Assembly: GCA_050729515.1 (NCBI GenBank)
Contig: JBOHLG010000010.1
Location: 1-64,000, forward strand
Direction of reading: 5' to 3'
Length of the DNA: 64,000 bases
Source: Acaudatibacter sp050729515
Lineage (GTDB): Bacteria > Pseudomonadota > Alphaproteobacteria > Caulobacterales > Caulobacteraceae
The notes beneath the pieces are model-generated. The model did no database searches. It was given only the letters and a program-made list of their open reading frames with translations, and was not told the DNA's origin. Both the position numbers and the translations under genes were made by a program. Below, piece after piece: positions 45,009-52,803 of this stretch. Position 1 is the stretch's first letter. The number at the start of each line of letters is the position of its first letter.

Positions 45009-45575
45009 ATGAGCGCGCCGCGTATCCTGCCCTCCCTCGGCCTCGGCGGCGCCGCATTCTTCCTGGTCGTCGGCGGCGGCGTCCAGGCACAGTCCGACCA
45101 ACCGCGCTACAACGTCCCTCCTCCGCCCGGCTACTCAAGCGCCGATGAAGCCCAGGCCGAATCGAACGAAGCGCGCGCCGAGGACGATCGCTACAGCTAC
45201 GCGGCCGAGCAATGGGCGGCTCGCAATTGCAATCGCCAGCGGGCCAACAACACGGCCGCCGGGGCGGTGATCGGGGGCCTCTTGGGCGCGGTGATTGGCT
45301 CGGGGCTCAGCGGCCGCTACCACCACGCCGAAGGCGCGTTCGCCGGTGGGGCCGTCGGCGCCGTCGCGGGCGGCGCGATCGGCAGCTCGAGCAGCCCAGA
45401 GTGCCCGCCCGGCTATGCCCTGAGGGCCGGAGCGCCGGCCTTTGCGCCAGGCCCCGTCTATGGCGGCGTCATCTATACGGCGCCGGGCTGGTACGACCCG
45501 TGGATCTGGTACGGCGATCACTGGATCTACCGGCCTTACCCCTACCACCGCTGGTGGTCGGAGCACCGCCGCTAA
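45009..45575 (+). CDS. Exported glycine-zipper protein
   Basis: The 188-residue product has a signal peptide (residues 1-28, ending VQAQ) and then a hydrophilic PRYNVPPPPGYSSADEAQA segment. A glycine-zipper stretch, AAGAVIGGLLGAVIGSGLSG and AGGAVGAVAGGAIGS at about 82-125, is typical of small outer-membrane-associated proteins. The tail is Tyr/Trp/Pro-rich (WYDPWIWYGDHWIYRPYPYH). Three Cys are spread in the mature part. Function unknown; a role in the envelope is likely. Confidence 0.7.
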   Translation: MSAPRILPSLGLGGAAFFLVVGGGVQAQSDQPRYNVPPPPGYSSADEAQAESNEARAEDDRYSYAAEQWAARNCNRQRANNTAAGAVIGGLLGAVIGSGLSGRYHHAEGAFAGGAVGAVAGGAIGSSSSPECPPGYALRAGAPAFAPGPVYGGVIYTAPGWYDPWIWYGDHWIYRPYPYHRWWSEHRR

Positions 45576-45585
45576 ATTTCCAGCT

Positions 45586-46020
45586 TCAGGGCTGGTTTGG
45601 GAAGCAGGCGTCGGCGCTCATCGGGATTCCACCGGCGAGCGAGCCCAGGAGCTGGGGAACCACGGTCTGGTAGGTGTAACTCAAGGTCACCTCGGAGAAG
45701 TTCGAAGCCCCCGCGCACGTGGCGTTGGTGTTGAGGGTGATGTTGGCGGCGGGGATGGTGATCCCCCATCCCGATCCGACGCCCTGGATGTAGGTCGTCA
45801 CGCTTTGGCTGTTGCAAGCCGCGGTCGAGCCGATCGAGCCTTCTTCGATGCCTTCGCACCGCGCTCCGGCGATCGCGGTCTGTTGGAGGGCGTTGTGGAC
45901 CCACAGCGCCCGCCCGAACTCGAGGATTCCGTAGACGAGCAGCAGAAAGATCGGCGACACCAGAGCGAACTCCACCGCCATGGCTCCCCTGGAGCAGGAA
46001 AGCGCCCCGAACCGTTTCAC
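45586..46020 (-). CDS. TadE-type minor pilin protein
   Basis: The 144-residue protein opens with a class TadE leader: MKRFGALSCSRGAMAVEFAL followed by VSPIFLLLVYGILEFGRALW. The G-A-x-AVEFAL segment is the prepilin-like motif cleaved by TadV-type peptidases, with Glu at +5. The C-terminal part has several Cys and likely folds in the periplasm. The ATG overlaps the stop of the upstream TadE-like gene, so they are coupled. The main tad/cpa machinery genes are not in the window. Confidence 0.82.
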   Translation of the reverse strand: MKRFGALSCSRGAMAVEFALVSPIFLLLVYGILEFGRALWVHNALQQTAIAGARCEGIEEGSIGSTAACNSQSVTTYIQGVGSGWGITIPAANITLNTNATCAGASNFSEVTLSYTYQTVVPQLLGSLAGGIPMSADACFPNQP

Positions 46021-46589
46021 TGCGTCTCAACGGTCGTCGAGACGCTCACCGCGCCATTCTGCACGATCCCGTAGCTGGAAAAGAGCGGCTGATAGGTGCG
46101 GCTGACGCTGATCGTGACGAACTTGCCGGCGATCCCGCCGCCGGCGCAGGCGGCCCCGCAGGTCTGGGTCGAGCCCCAGGTGATGGCGGAGCCCGAACCT
46201 GTGGGGCAATAGCAGGAATCGGCATTGGAGGCCGTGCCGCCGGCGCTCGCCGTCCCACCCGTGATCGTCTCCGTGGGGCCGTCGTTGATCACGATGGAAT
46301 CGTCAGCCCAGTTGGACCCGGCGTTGTTCTCCACCACCAGGGCGATGGTGGAGGCCAGGCTCCCCCCATTGGCAGAGTCGACGTTGGCGGCGTTGACGAT
46401 GGCGTAGTTCGCGCCCGCCGACACCGCCGCGTTCAGGCGGAACTGTGTGTAGAGCACACCCCCAAGGTCGGACATGCCGGCGAAGATGAGGCCGAAGATC
46501 GGGGCCATCAGGGCGAACTCGACCGCCGCCACACCGCCTCTGGATCGACCAAAGCGGCCGATAAAGCTTCGCGCGCCGTCGGCGCGCAT
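46017..46589 (-). CDS. TadE/TadG-family protein
   Basis: From ATG 46589 (MRADGARSFIGRFGRSRGGV) the product is 190 residues. The motif GGVAAVEFALMAPIFGLIFA at about 18-37 is the TadE signature with the hydrophobic helix. The rest is Gly/Thr/Ser-rich with a Cys cluster (DSCYCPTGS, QTCGAACAGGG). A longer frame begins upstream but lacks conservation. Coupled to the next TadE gene. Likely a minor component of Tad pili or a similar surface structure. Confidence 0.8.
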   Translation of the reverse strand: MRADGARSFIGRFGRSRGGVAAVEFALMAPIFGLIFAGMSDLGGVLYTQFRLNAAVSAGANYAIVNAANVDSANGGSLASTIALVVENNAGSNWADDSIVINDGPTETITGGTASAGGTASNADSCYCPTGSGSAITWGSTQTCGAACAGGGIAGKFVTISVSRTYQPLFSSYGIVQNGAVSVSTTVETQ

Positions 46590-46742
46590 GCCTCGACGCC
46601 GCTTGGCGCCATCCCTCTTCGTTTCGGTTTGAAACAACGACGCGGCTCCTGCTTCGAGACCCTGCGTTTGCAGAGCTCGGGACGCGGCCTGCAGCCCGCG
46701 ATGGTATAGCTGGAACGGAGCTAATCCGCGGTAAGCGAGCAC

Positions 46743-46759
46743 GGTTGAACGGACCTTAA
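46743..46759 (-). promoter_or_regulatory. Candidate CtrA-like site upstream of the tadE pair
   Basis: TTGA-N7-TTAA (46745-46759, followed by C) differs from the CtrA full site TTAA-N7-TTAAC by one base. It lies about 155 bases before the tadE start in the 283-base gap after tadG. GGTTGAACGG here (46743-46752) recurs upstream of tadG (48882-48891). Pilus genes are CtrA targets in Caulobacter; the link here is inference. Confidence 0.35.
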
Positions 46760-46872
46760 CCGCGGTCCTGGACCAGGACCCACGAGCGGCAAGTTGCTCG
46801 ACGACGGCGATCGAGGCGCCGCCGTCCTGACCGAGGCAGCACGAGTTCCGCCGAACGGCGCGCTGACCCGAG

Positions 46873-48783
46873 CTACTCGACGAGCATCACCGAGGCGCCG
46901 CTCGTCTGGCCAAGACCCGAGCAGGTCGAGGCGAGCGCCGAGGCGCTGGAGGCGGTGACCTCTGAGCCGATCAGCTCGAGACATTGGCCGGAGCCGTTTC
47001 CAAGACCAGAGGCGGAATTGATCGTGATCGGCCCGTTCGGCAAGTAGAACACCCCGGCGAAGGCTCCGCTCGCGGCGGACTCGAAGAGCGCCCCGGCGGT
47101 GTTGCTGGACGAGGTCGGCCCGATCACTGCGAAGCCGGCGGTGGCGCCGCTGGTTGGCGCGACGAGGACGCCGCTGGAAGCGGAGAGGACGCAGAAGACC
47201 ATGCCGGCGCAGGATCCGGTCCCGGTAGCCGCGCCGCCCAGAACGAAGGTGACGCCGCTCCCAAGGCCGGCGGAATACCCCGAGCATCCGCTCCCTCCGG
47301 AGGCCGAGTTGTACTGGACGTAGTCGTCGATCGTATAGATCCCCGCTCCCAAGGTGGTGTTGCTGGCCGAGTTCGTGACTAAGGCGCCATTGATGTCGTG
47401 CTCGCTGGCGTCGCCGAACGTGACGCAGGCGGACGAGGCGGCGGTGACGTTTCCGACCAGTTCGAAAGGATTGGAGCCTGCATCGCCCATGACCAGGGTC
47501 GAAGAGCTCGAGGTCTGAACCGCGTTGCCGTTGCTGCTCTTTCCGATGTCGAAGCTGTTGGTCGAACCCGAGGATCCGAGGACGATCGTGGCCGAGGAGC
47601 CGGCGTAAACCCCGCCCGCCAAGGTGAAGGCGCTCGGGCCGCCGAAGACGAGGCTGGTCGAGGACTCCACGCAGAGACTGTACTTGCCCCCATCCGAACA
47701 GCCCGAGGTGGAGGGGCCGATGTCGAAGATCCCGGCCCCGAAGCTGGCGCTGGACGCCGAACTGACGGTGATCCCCTGCGCGATGTTGAAGATTCCCGAC
47801 CCGAAGGTCGCCGAGGCCGAGCTGACGACGGAGAGCCCGCCGCTGAAATCGTAGGTGGTGCTCGACGAGGTGTCGAAGGTCACATGGGCGGTGCTGGAAA
47901 CACTAACCGTCCCGAAATGCACGGTTCCTCCAGTTGGACAGGTCACGGTCCAGTTCGACCCCGAGACCGATCCGCTGCAGCCGTCGGCGGCGAGCTGCGA
48001 GGCGGTCGAGCCAGGAGTCGGCCCGAAGCTGACATTGCCTCCGCTTGTGACGCTGGGCCCCGCAGGCGAAGTGAGCGCCGTTACGCTCGGGACCCTGGCG
48101 GCCGCCGCCGTCACCTCGCTGTTGTTAGCGAAAGGATCGGCAGTGAGAGTCTTCTTGATCTTGACGGTCTCGCCGGACGGGGCCTGGATGCCTCCGCAAC
48201 CCTGGGTCGGCGCAGACGCGGAGTCATAGCCGACCAGGATGGTGGTGATGGTCGTCGAACAAGGAACGCTTACCGTCGAATTTGAATCGACGGCGCAGGC
48301 GTCGGCGGTGATTCCCGAGGCGCTGGAGAGAGTGACGCCGGTTCCGCCCTGGCTCAAGGCGATCACGCAGCCCGGGGTGTTCAACTTCAGCTCGGCGTAG
48401 GACTGCACCCCGACCGGCAGGGTCGCGCCGGCCTTGATCACTTGCGAGAGGAAGAGCGGGACAGTGGTGTTGATGGCGACCTCGACCGCCTGGTTGCCAT
48501 CGCCCGACGGCGAGGAGACGAGACTGGCCGAGACCGAGCCCGAGGAGACGCCGTTGAGCGCCGCCACGTTGTCGGCGACTGAGGTCATGGTGGTGGTCGA
48601 GCCGGTGGAGTTGTAGGCGCTCGCCGCGGCGTAGGCCGCCATGTCGCTGATCCGCTGGTTCTGGGTCTTGACCAGCACCCCGTGGCCATATTCCGCCACC
48701 AGGCCCGCCACGCCGATCAGGGCCGGCAGCAGGAGCGCGCCCATGACGGTGACGCTGCCTTTTTTTCCGAGTCCTCGCACCAT
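46873..48783 (-). CDS. Tad-domain surface protein with repetitive Ser/Gly-rich region
   Basis: The 636-residue product begins MVRGLGKKGSVTVMGALLLP and ALIGVAGLVAEYGHGVLVKT, the N-terminal membrane helix and putative prepilin-like Tad domain of TadG-related proteins. Residues about 290-490 carry around eight turns of a 20-27-residue repeat with the pattern SSxSxxFGxGxFxIxxG, for example SSASATFGSGIFNI and SSASSASFGAGIFDIG, which suggests a beta-solenoid. Ser, Gly, Ala and Thr dominate, with scattered Cys. There is no von Willebrand domain as in classical TadG. It is likely a secreted or surface-anchored structural protein. Upstream is a palindrome (48885-48897). Confidence 0.75.
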   Translation of the reverse strand: MVRGLGKKGSVTVMGALLLPALIGVAGLVAEYGHGVLVKTQNQRISDMAAYAAASAYNSTGSTTTMTSVADNVAALNGVSSGSVSASLVSSPSGDGNQAVEVAINTTVPLFLSQVIKAGATLPVGVQSYAELKLNTPGCVIALSQGGTGVTLSSASGITADACAVDSNSTVSVPCSTTITTILVGYDSASAPTQGCGGIQAPSGETVKIKKTLTADPFANNSEVTAAAARVPSVTALTSPAGPSVTSGGNVSFGPTPGSTASQLAADGCSGSVSGSNWTVTCPTGGTVHFGTVSVSSTAHVTFDTSSSTTYDFSGGLSVVSSASATFGSGIFNIAQGITVSSASSASFGAGIFDIGPSTSGCSDGGKYSLCVESSTSLVFGGPSAFTLAGGVYAGSSATIVLGSSGSTNSFDIGKSSNGNAVQTSSSSTLVMGDAGSNPFELVGNVTAASSACVTFGDASEHDINGALVTNSASNTTLGAGIYTIDDYVQYNSASGGSGCSGYSAGLGSGVTFVLGGAATGTGSCAGMVFCVLSASSGVLVAPTSGATAGFAVIGPTSSSNTAGALFESAASGAFAGVFYLPNGPITINSASGLGNGSGQCLELIGSEVTASSASALASTCSGLGQTSGASVMLVE

Positions 48784-48881
48784 TCTGGCTCCAGTCGGAA
48801 GATCTGGGCCTTTTGATTACCGGTACGCCCGGCCCGAAGCGCTTTTGCCATCGGCGGGCCTAACCGGCAGTAAGGAAGAAG

Positions 48882-48897
48882 GGTTGAACGGCGTTCA
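48882..48897 (-). promoter_or_regulatory. Palindrome upstream of the Tad-domain gene
   Basis: TGAAC-GGC-GTTCA (48885-48897) is a perfect 5+3+5 inverted repeat, about 100 bases before the start codon. Its left part, GGTTGAACGG (48882-48891), also occurs before the tadE pair. A shared regulator is possible. Confidence 0.35.
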
Positions 48898-48999
48898 CCA
48901 CGATTGCGCGGCCGCCGAAGACCGCACGGCGCGGGGACCTTGAGCCAGCGGCGCGTTGCGCACGCCCGCTCGCCGCAAGGACGCCGCGAATTGGGGCCC

Positions 49000-49560
49000 T
49001 CACGCCTCCAGTTCGATGTCCCAGTAGAGGTAGTCGAGCCAGCTGACATGCAGGTGGCCGGGCGGAAAGCGTCGGCCGCTTTCCTGAAGCTGATGCATTG
49101 TGGGGCGGCGAGGACGGATGCGCGGGCGCATAGCGGCCTCCCCGAGGATCCGGCCGCCCTTGGCGAGATTGCATCGGGCGCAGGCGGTGACGATGTTTTC
49201 CCAGGTCGTTCGGCCCCCCCGGGAGCGGGGGACCACATGGTCGAAGGTGAGGTCATCGCCCGCCCCGCAGTACTGGCAGGAAAATCCATCTCGCAGGAAG
49301 ACGTTGAAGCGCGTGAAGGCCGGCGAACGGTCCTGGGCGATGTAGCTCCGCAGCGACACGACGCTGGGAAGGCGCATCTCCATTGAAGGCGAGCGGACCA
49401 CCTCGTCATAGGTCGAGACCACCACGACGCGGCCCAGGAACACCGCCTTCACGGTTTCCTGCCACGGCCAGAGGGACAGTGGGAAATATGAGAGCGGCCG
49501 GTAATCGGCGTTGAGCACCAGCGCCGGCGCGCCCGAAGGCGCGCGCCTGAGCACCTCCAT
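49000..49560 (-). CDS. HNH endonuclease family protein
   Basis: The 186-residue protein begins MEVLRRAPSGAPALVLNADY and RPLSYFPLSLWPWQETVKAV, a conserved leader of this chromosomal HNH family. The HNH/zinc core has CQYC (Cys95/Cys98), FDHVVPRSRGG (His108), WENIVTACARCN (Asn122, Cys127/Cys130). Such genes are widespread, usually single copy and not linked to restriction; the function is unclear. There is no methylase nearby. The motif is intact. Confidence 0.9.
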   Translation of the reverse strand: MEVLRRAPSGAPALVLNADYRPLSYFPLSLWPWQETVKAVFLGRVVVVSTYDEVVRSPSMEMRLPSVVSLRSYIAQDRSPAFTRFNVFLRDGFSCQYCGAGDDLTFDHVVPRSRGGRTTWENIVTACARCNLAKGGRILGEAAMRPRIRPRRPTMHQLQESGRRFPPGHLHVSWLDYLYWDIELEA

Positions 49561-49656
49561 GGCGAGCTCCAGACGAGCGGTTCCAAGCGAAGCGGCGAAA
49601 GAGCCTCGCCGAGCCCTTCATGGCCTGATCCGGCGGGGCGGCGTCAAGACCCCCAT

Positions 49657-49851
49657 ATGAGTTGCGATGAGCAGAGTCATGAACCCATGACCCCAGAGCA
49701 CGCCAAGAGACTGCAACGATCCTACGCCGCCCGCCGGCGGGCGTGGGCGCGCAAGGTCGGCCGGCCTTATCCGAAAGATCGCGATCCCCGCCCGCCGCCT
49801 GGCGAGATCGAGCCTCCCGCCGTCGGACTCTCCGACCCGGCCGAGGAGTGA
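49657..49851 (+). CDS. Small basic hypothetical protein
   Basis: A 64-residue frame from ATG 49657; an internal ATG at 49687 would give MTPEHAKRLQRSYAARRRAW and KVGRPYPKDRDPR. The core is a very basic helix followed by a Pro/Glu-rich tail. No domain is recognised. It lies between the HNH gene and the DUF6491 gene, with codon usage in keeping with the neighbourhood. Support is moderate only. Confidence 0.45.
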   Translation: MSCDEQSHEPMTPEHAKRLQRSYAARRRAWARKVGRPYPKDRDPRPPPGEIEPPAVGLSDPAEE

Positions 49852-49956
49852 GGCGAACCCGGAGCGGGACCGCAAATTGACAAGACCCTCTGGCGGCTCC
49901 ATCTCAATCGGCGAGGGACCCGTGTTTTTCGCGCCGCCAGCGCCAAGAGGACTCCC

Positions 49957-50370
49957 ATGCGCCCATCCCAACCCCTTCTCGCCGGCCTTTGCGCCGCCGC
50001 ACTCGCCTTCGCCGGCGCCGCTTCGGCCCAGGACCATCACCGGAGCTCTTCGTATCGGAGCGATCACGCCCCCTGTTTCTTCATCAACCAGTGGCAGGGT
50101 TGGAGCGCCCCCAGCGACGACGTGATCCTGCTCCACGTCGAGGGCCGGGGCATCTATCGTGTCGGGCTTTCGACGCCCACCCCCATGCTCAAGGCGCCCG
50201 GCGTCCATCTCATCAGCCGCTTTGAAGGAACCGACACGGTATGCGACCCGCTCGATCTCGATCTCGAGGTGAGCGATGCAGGCGGCATGCGCCTGCCGGT
50301 CATCGCCGACAGCCTGACCCTTCTCACCCCCGAAGAGGCGGCGGCCGTTCCGCCGAAGTATCGACCCTAG
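49957..50370 (+). CDS. DUF6491 family exported protein
   Basis: The 137-residue product has a signal peptide (MRPSQPLLAGLCAAALAFAG, cleaved after ASAQ). The mature part begins with a His/Ser-rich DHHRSSSYRSDHAP, then CFFINQWQGWSAPSDDVILL and GIYRVGLSTPTP, which are the DUF6491 features: CF-x-x-x-Q-W-x-G-W and IYRV. Two Cys remain, possibly bridged. Function unknown. A 300-residue frame on the other strand was rejected. Confidence 0.8.
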   Translation: MRPSQPLLAGLCAAALAFAGAASAQDHHRSSSYRSDHAPCFFINQWQGWSAPSDDVILLHVEGRGIYRVGLSTPTPMLKAPGVHLISRFEGTDTVCDPLDLDLEVSDAGGMRLPVIADSLTLLTPEEAAAVPPKYRP

Positions 50371-50531
50371 GAGCGTCCTCTTCGAAATTGCGGCGTTTGG
50401 AGGCTTTTGACCGGCTCTGAACGCAACCCCATAGGCGCGCTCTGCCGGTACCGGCCGACGCCAATGGATTTCCCTGGCGTCGGCTCTCTCCGGCGCTAAG
50501 GTGGGCGCGAAAAGATCCAAGGAGCGCGTCC

Positions 50532-51344
50532 ATGGCGTACCAACAAATCCTCTACGAAGTCCGCGACCACACGGCGATCATCACCCTCAACCGGCCCGAC
50601 CGGCTCAACGCCTGGACGGGGCGCATGCATCACGAGGTCAAGAGCGCCATGCGCGCCGCCGCCGCCGACGAGGATGTGCGGGTGATCGTGCTCACGGGCG
50701 CCGGACGGGGCTTCTGCGCCGGCGCTGACATGGAGGCGCTGCAGGGGATCCAGCAAGGCTCGGCCCGCTCTGAACCTGCCGATGAGCCCTTCGACCCGGC
50801 CGCCCCGGAGAGCTTTCAGAAGACCTATTCCTATTTTCCCGCCGTCCCCAAGCCGATCATCGCGGCGATCAACGGCGCCTGCGCGGGCCTGGGTCTCGTC
50901 ATCGCGCTCTACGCCGACATCCGCCTCGCCTCGGATGCGGCCGTTTTCACCACCGCCTTTTCGCGCCGGGGCCTAGTGGCCGAACACGGGGTGAGCTGGC
51001 TGCTGCCGAGACTCATCGGATTTTCCAACGCCGCCGACCTTCTCTTCTCGGCCCGGCGAGTGAGCGCGACGGAGGCGGCGCAGATAGGCCTCGTCAACCG
51101 CGCCATCCCCTTCGCGGAATTCGAGGCGGAGGTCGGCGCCTACGCCAAGATGCTCGCCAGCGAAGTCTCGCCCCGCTCGCTGCGGGAGATCAAGCGCGAG
51201 CTGTGGAACGCCCAGCTCCAGGATCTCGGCGAGGCGATCGAAGCGGCCAACGCCGACATGCCGGCAAGCTTCCTTTCCCAGGACTTCAAGGAGGGCGTCG
51301 CCCACTACGTCGAAAAGCGCCCGCCCGCCTTCACGGGCCGGTGA
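50532..51344 (+). CDS. Enoyl-CoA hydratase/isomerase family protein
   Basis: The 270-residue crotonase-fold enzyme has ITLNRPDRLNAW near residue 17, GAGRGFCAGADMEAL (oxyanion hole, about 56-70), NGACAGLGLVIALYADIRLA and the SRRGLVAEHGVSWLLPRLIG block, with the catalytic Glu probably in AEHG. The family hydrates 2-enoyl-CoA in fatty acid oxidation or catalyses related reactions. No thiolase or dehydrogenase is adjacent, so the pathway is unclear. Confidence 0.9.
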   Translation: MAYQQILYEVRDHTAIITLNRPDRLNAWTGRMHHEVKSAMRAAAADEDVRVIVLTGAGRGFCAGADMEALQGIQQGSARSEPADEPFDPAAPESFQKTYSYFPAVPKPIIAAINGACAGLGLVIALYADIRLASDAAVFTTAFSRRGLVAEHGVSWLLPRLIGFSNAADLLFSARRVSATEAAQIGLVNRAIPFAEFEAEVGAYAKMLASEVSPRSLREIKRELWNAQLQDLGEAIEAANADMPASFLSQDFKEGVAHYVEKRPPAFTGR

Positions 51345-51378
51345 GCGGAGACTGGCCCACGGCCGCTCGGCGCCCCAT

Positions 51379-51795
51379 ATGCGGCCCATGAACCAAAAGA
51401 GCGATCTCGCCGCCATCGCCCGAAGGGTCGAGCGGGCCGGCCGGCTCTGCGATGGTCTCCTGAAGATCGGCCCCTTCGGCCTCGGCCTGGAAGCGATCCT
51501 CGACTGGATTCCCGGACTGGGCGAGATCTTCACCTTGGCTGCGGCGGCCTACATCCTCGGCCAGGGGGCCAAGGCGCGCGTGGCCGCCCCGCTGCTCTTG
51601 CTCTGTGGCGGGCTGATGGGTGCCCGAAGCCTCATCGTCGCGATTCCGGGCGCCGGGCCGCCGATCGCCGACCTCCTCGCTCTTCACCGCCTTTCAGCGC
51701 ACCTGATCGCAGGAGCGATCAAGCGGAAGATCGATAACGCGAAGGGCGAGCCGCGCCGACGGCCGTTTCGACGCTGGTCTTTCGCCAACGCCTAG
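51379..51795 (+). CDS. DUF4112 domain membrane protein
   Basis: The 138-residue product (ATG 51379; 51388 is an alternative) has the DUF4112 pattern: ARRVERAGRLCDGLLKIGPF, GLGLEAILDWIPGLGEIFTL and late IPGAGPPIADLLALHRLSAH. The D-W-I-P-G-x-G and P-G-x-G-P-x-x-D motifs are conserved. Two hydrophobic segments (about 50-70 and 75-98) indicate membrane insertion. Function unknown. It follows the hydratase by 35 bases. Confidence 0.8.
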   Translation: MRPMNQKSDLAAIARRVERAGRLCDGLLKIGPFGLGLEAILDWIPGLGEIFTLAAAAYILGQGAKARVAAPLLLLCGGLMGARSLIVAIPGAGPPIADLLALHRLSAHLIAGAIKRKIDNAKGEPRRRPFRRWSFANA

Positions 51796-51804
51796 AAGCT
51801 GGCC

Positions 51805-52371
51805 TCAGGGCTTGGAGAGCAGGTCCGCCTTCCCTGTTTCGATGTCGACTGGGAAGGAGACGTGTTCCTGGACGATCCTCCAGCGGCCGCCGAGCTTGCG
51901 ATAGACGTCGGTCTGACGGACGGCGAGGGTGCGGTGAGACCCGTCGTTGGCGGTCGCTTCGGTCGAGACGACCTCGTGGCTCCAGGCGACTGGCCCCACC
52001 ACCGAGATCTTCAGATCTTCGACCTTGGTCGTCTGGTGGGGTAAGGTCGCAAAGAGGCCCTGCCAATCCTTCCGGTACGCGGCGGCGCCGACATATTGTC
52101 TCGGCGGAACAGCGTCGAAGACGAAGACGTCCGGCGCGTAGGCGCTCATCACCTCTCTGATGTTTTCGGAGTTAAAGCCGGCGAGCCAGCGCCTTTGCAG
52201 CGCATAGAGCTGAGCGAGATCGCTCGGTCTGTGCCCGGCAGGAGCGGCCCTCGTCGAGGCAGGCATCGCCGCAGCCGCCTGGGGCGGCGCGGCAGCCATG
52301 GCCGAGCCCGCCGCCATCACAAGGCCTCCGACGGCGAGTCCCGCCGTTTCCATCCACCGTCTCATGCTCAT
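51805..52371 (-). CDS. Exported SnoaL/NTF2-like protein
   Basis: The 188-residue protein has a signal peptide (about 1-27, GLVMAAGSAMAAAP) and then an NTF2-like alpha+beta cone: ALQRRWLAGFNSENIREVMS, FVFDAVPPRQYVGAAAYRKD, and strands VGPVAWSHEVVSTEA, RQTDVYRKLGGRWRIVQEHV. Such domains bind small ligands or act as enzymes; no specific activity is predictable. It is probably periplasmic and monocistronic. Confidence 0.8.
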   Translation of the reverse strand: MSMRRWMETAGLAVGGLVMAAGSAMAAAPPQAAAAMPASTRAAPAGHRPSDLAQLYALQRRWLAGFNSENIREVMSAYAPDVFVFDAVPPRQYVGAAAYRKDWQGLFATLPHQTTKVEDLKISVVGPVAWSHEVVSTEATANDGSHRTLAVRQTDVYRKLGGRWRIVQEHVSFPVDIETGKADLLSKP

Positions 52372-52470
52372 CCCCTTCGCCCGTCGATCACCAGAGCCGA
52401 GGATCGGCCCGTTTGATCGCTCACGATGGAGACTAAGACCTTGGCCGTCGCGCGTCCATTTCGAGCCGGT

Positions 52471-52728
52471 TCAGCCCTCGACCTCGAAGCGCTCGGCGCG
52501 GTCGATGAGATCGCCCATTCGGTGAGCCGCGTGGACGGTCAGCCTGTGATGGGTCGCTCCAGGCCTTGGCAGGATGAACTCCGCCATCTGGCGCGCGAGC
52601 TGGCGCTCCTCAGGACGGGCCGCCTTGAGGAGGGCGATGACGAGGTTCTCGAGGGCGATCACGCGGGTCTTCATCTCGGCCCACTCACCGGGCGAGATGA
52701 CCTCGGTCCTGGCGGGCGCGTCGGTCAT
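52471..52728 (-). CDS. Small conserved-looking hypothetical protein
   Basis: The 85-residue product reads MTDAPARTEVISPGEWAEMK, then a helical TRVIALENLVIALLKAARPE and LARQMAEFILPRPGATHHRL. It looks like a helical protein with a short amphipathic coiled-coil region (residues 18-50). AAGGGAGAG upstream serves as ribosome site. No domain recognised. It lies between the NTF2-like gene and the debranching enzyme. Confidence 0.6.
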   Translation of the reverse strand: MTDAPARTEVISPGEWAEMKTRVIALENLVIALLKAARPEERQLARQMAEFILPRPGATHHRLTVHAAHRMGDLIDRAERFEVEG

Positions 52729-52803
52729 GGCGACTCTCCCTTGAAGGTATATCTCTTGGCTCAGGGCCTAGGATGGCGCCGAGCGGGTTCGCGGGAAAGC
52801 CTC

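Noticed and set aside
49618..50520. 300-codon minus-strand frame
   Set aside because: Antisense to the DUF6491 gene, which has a signal peptide and conserved motifs.
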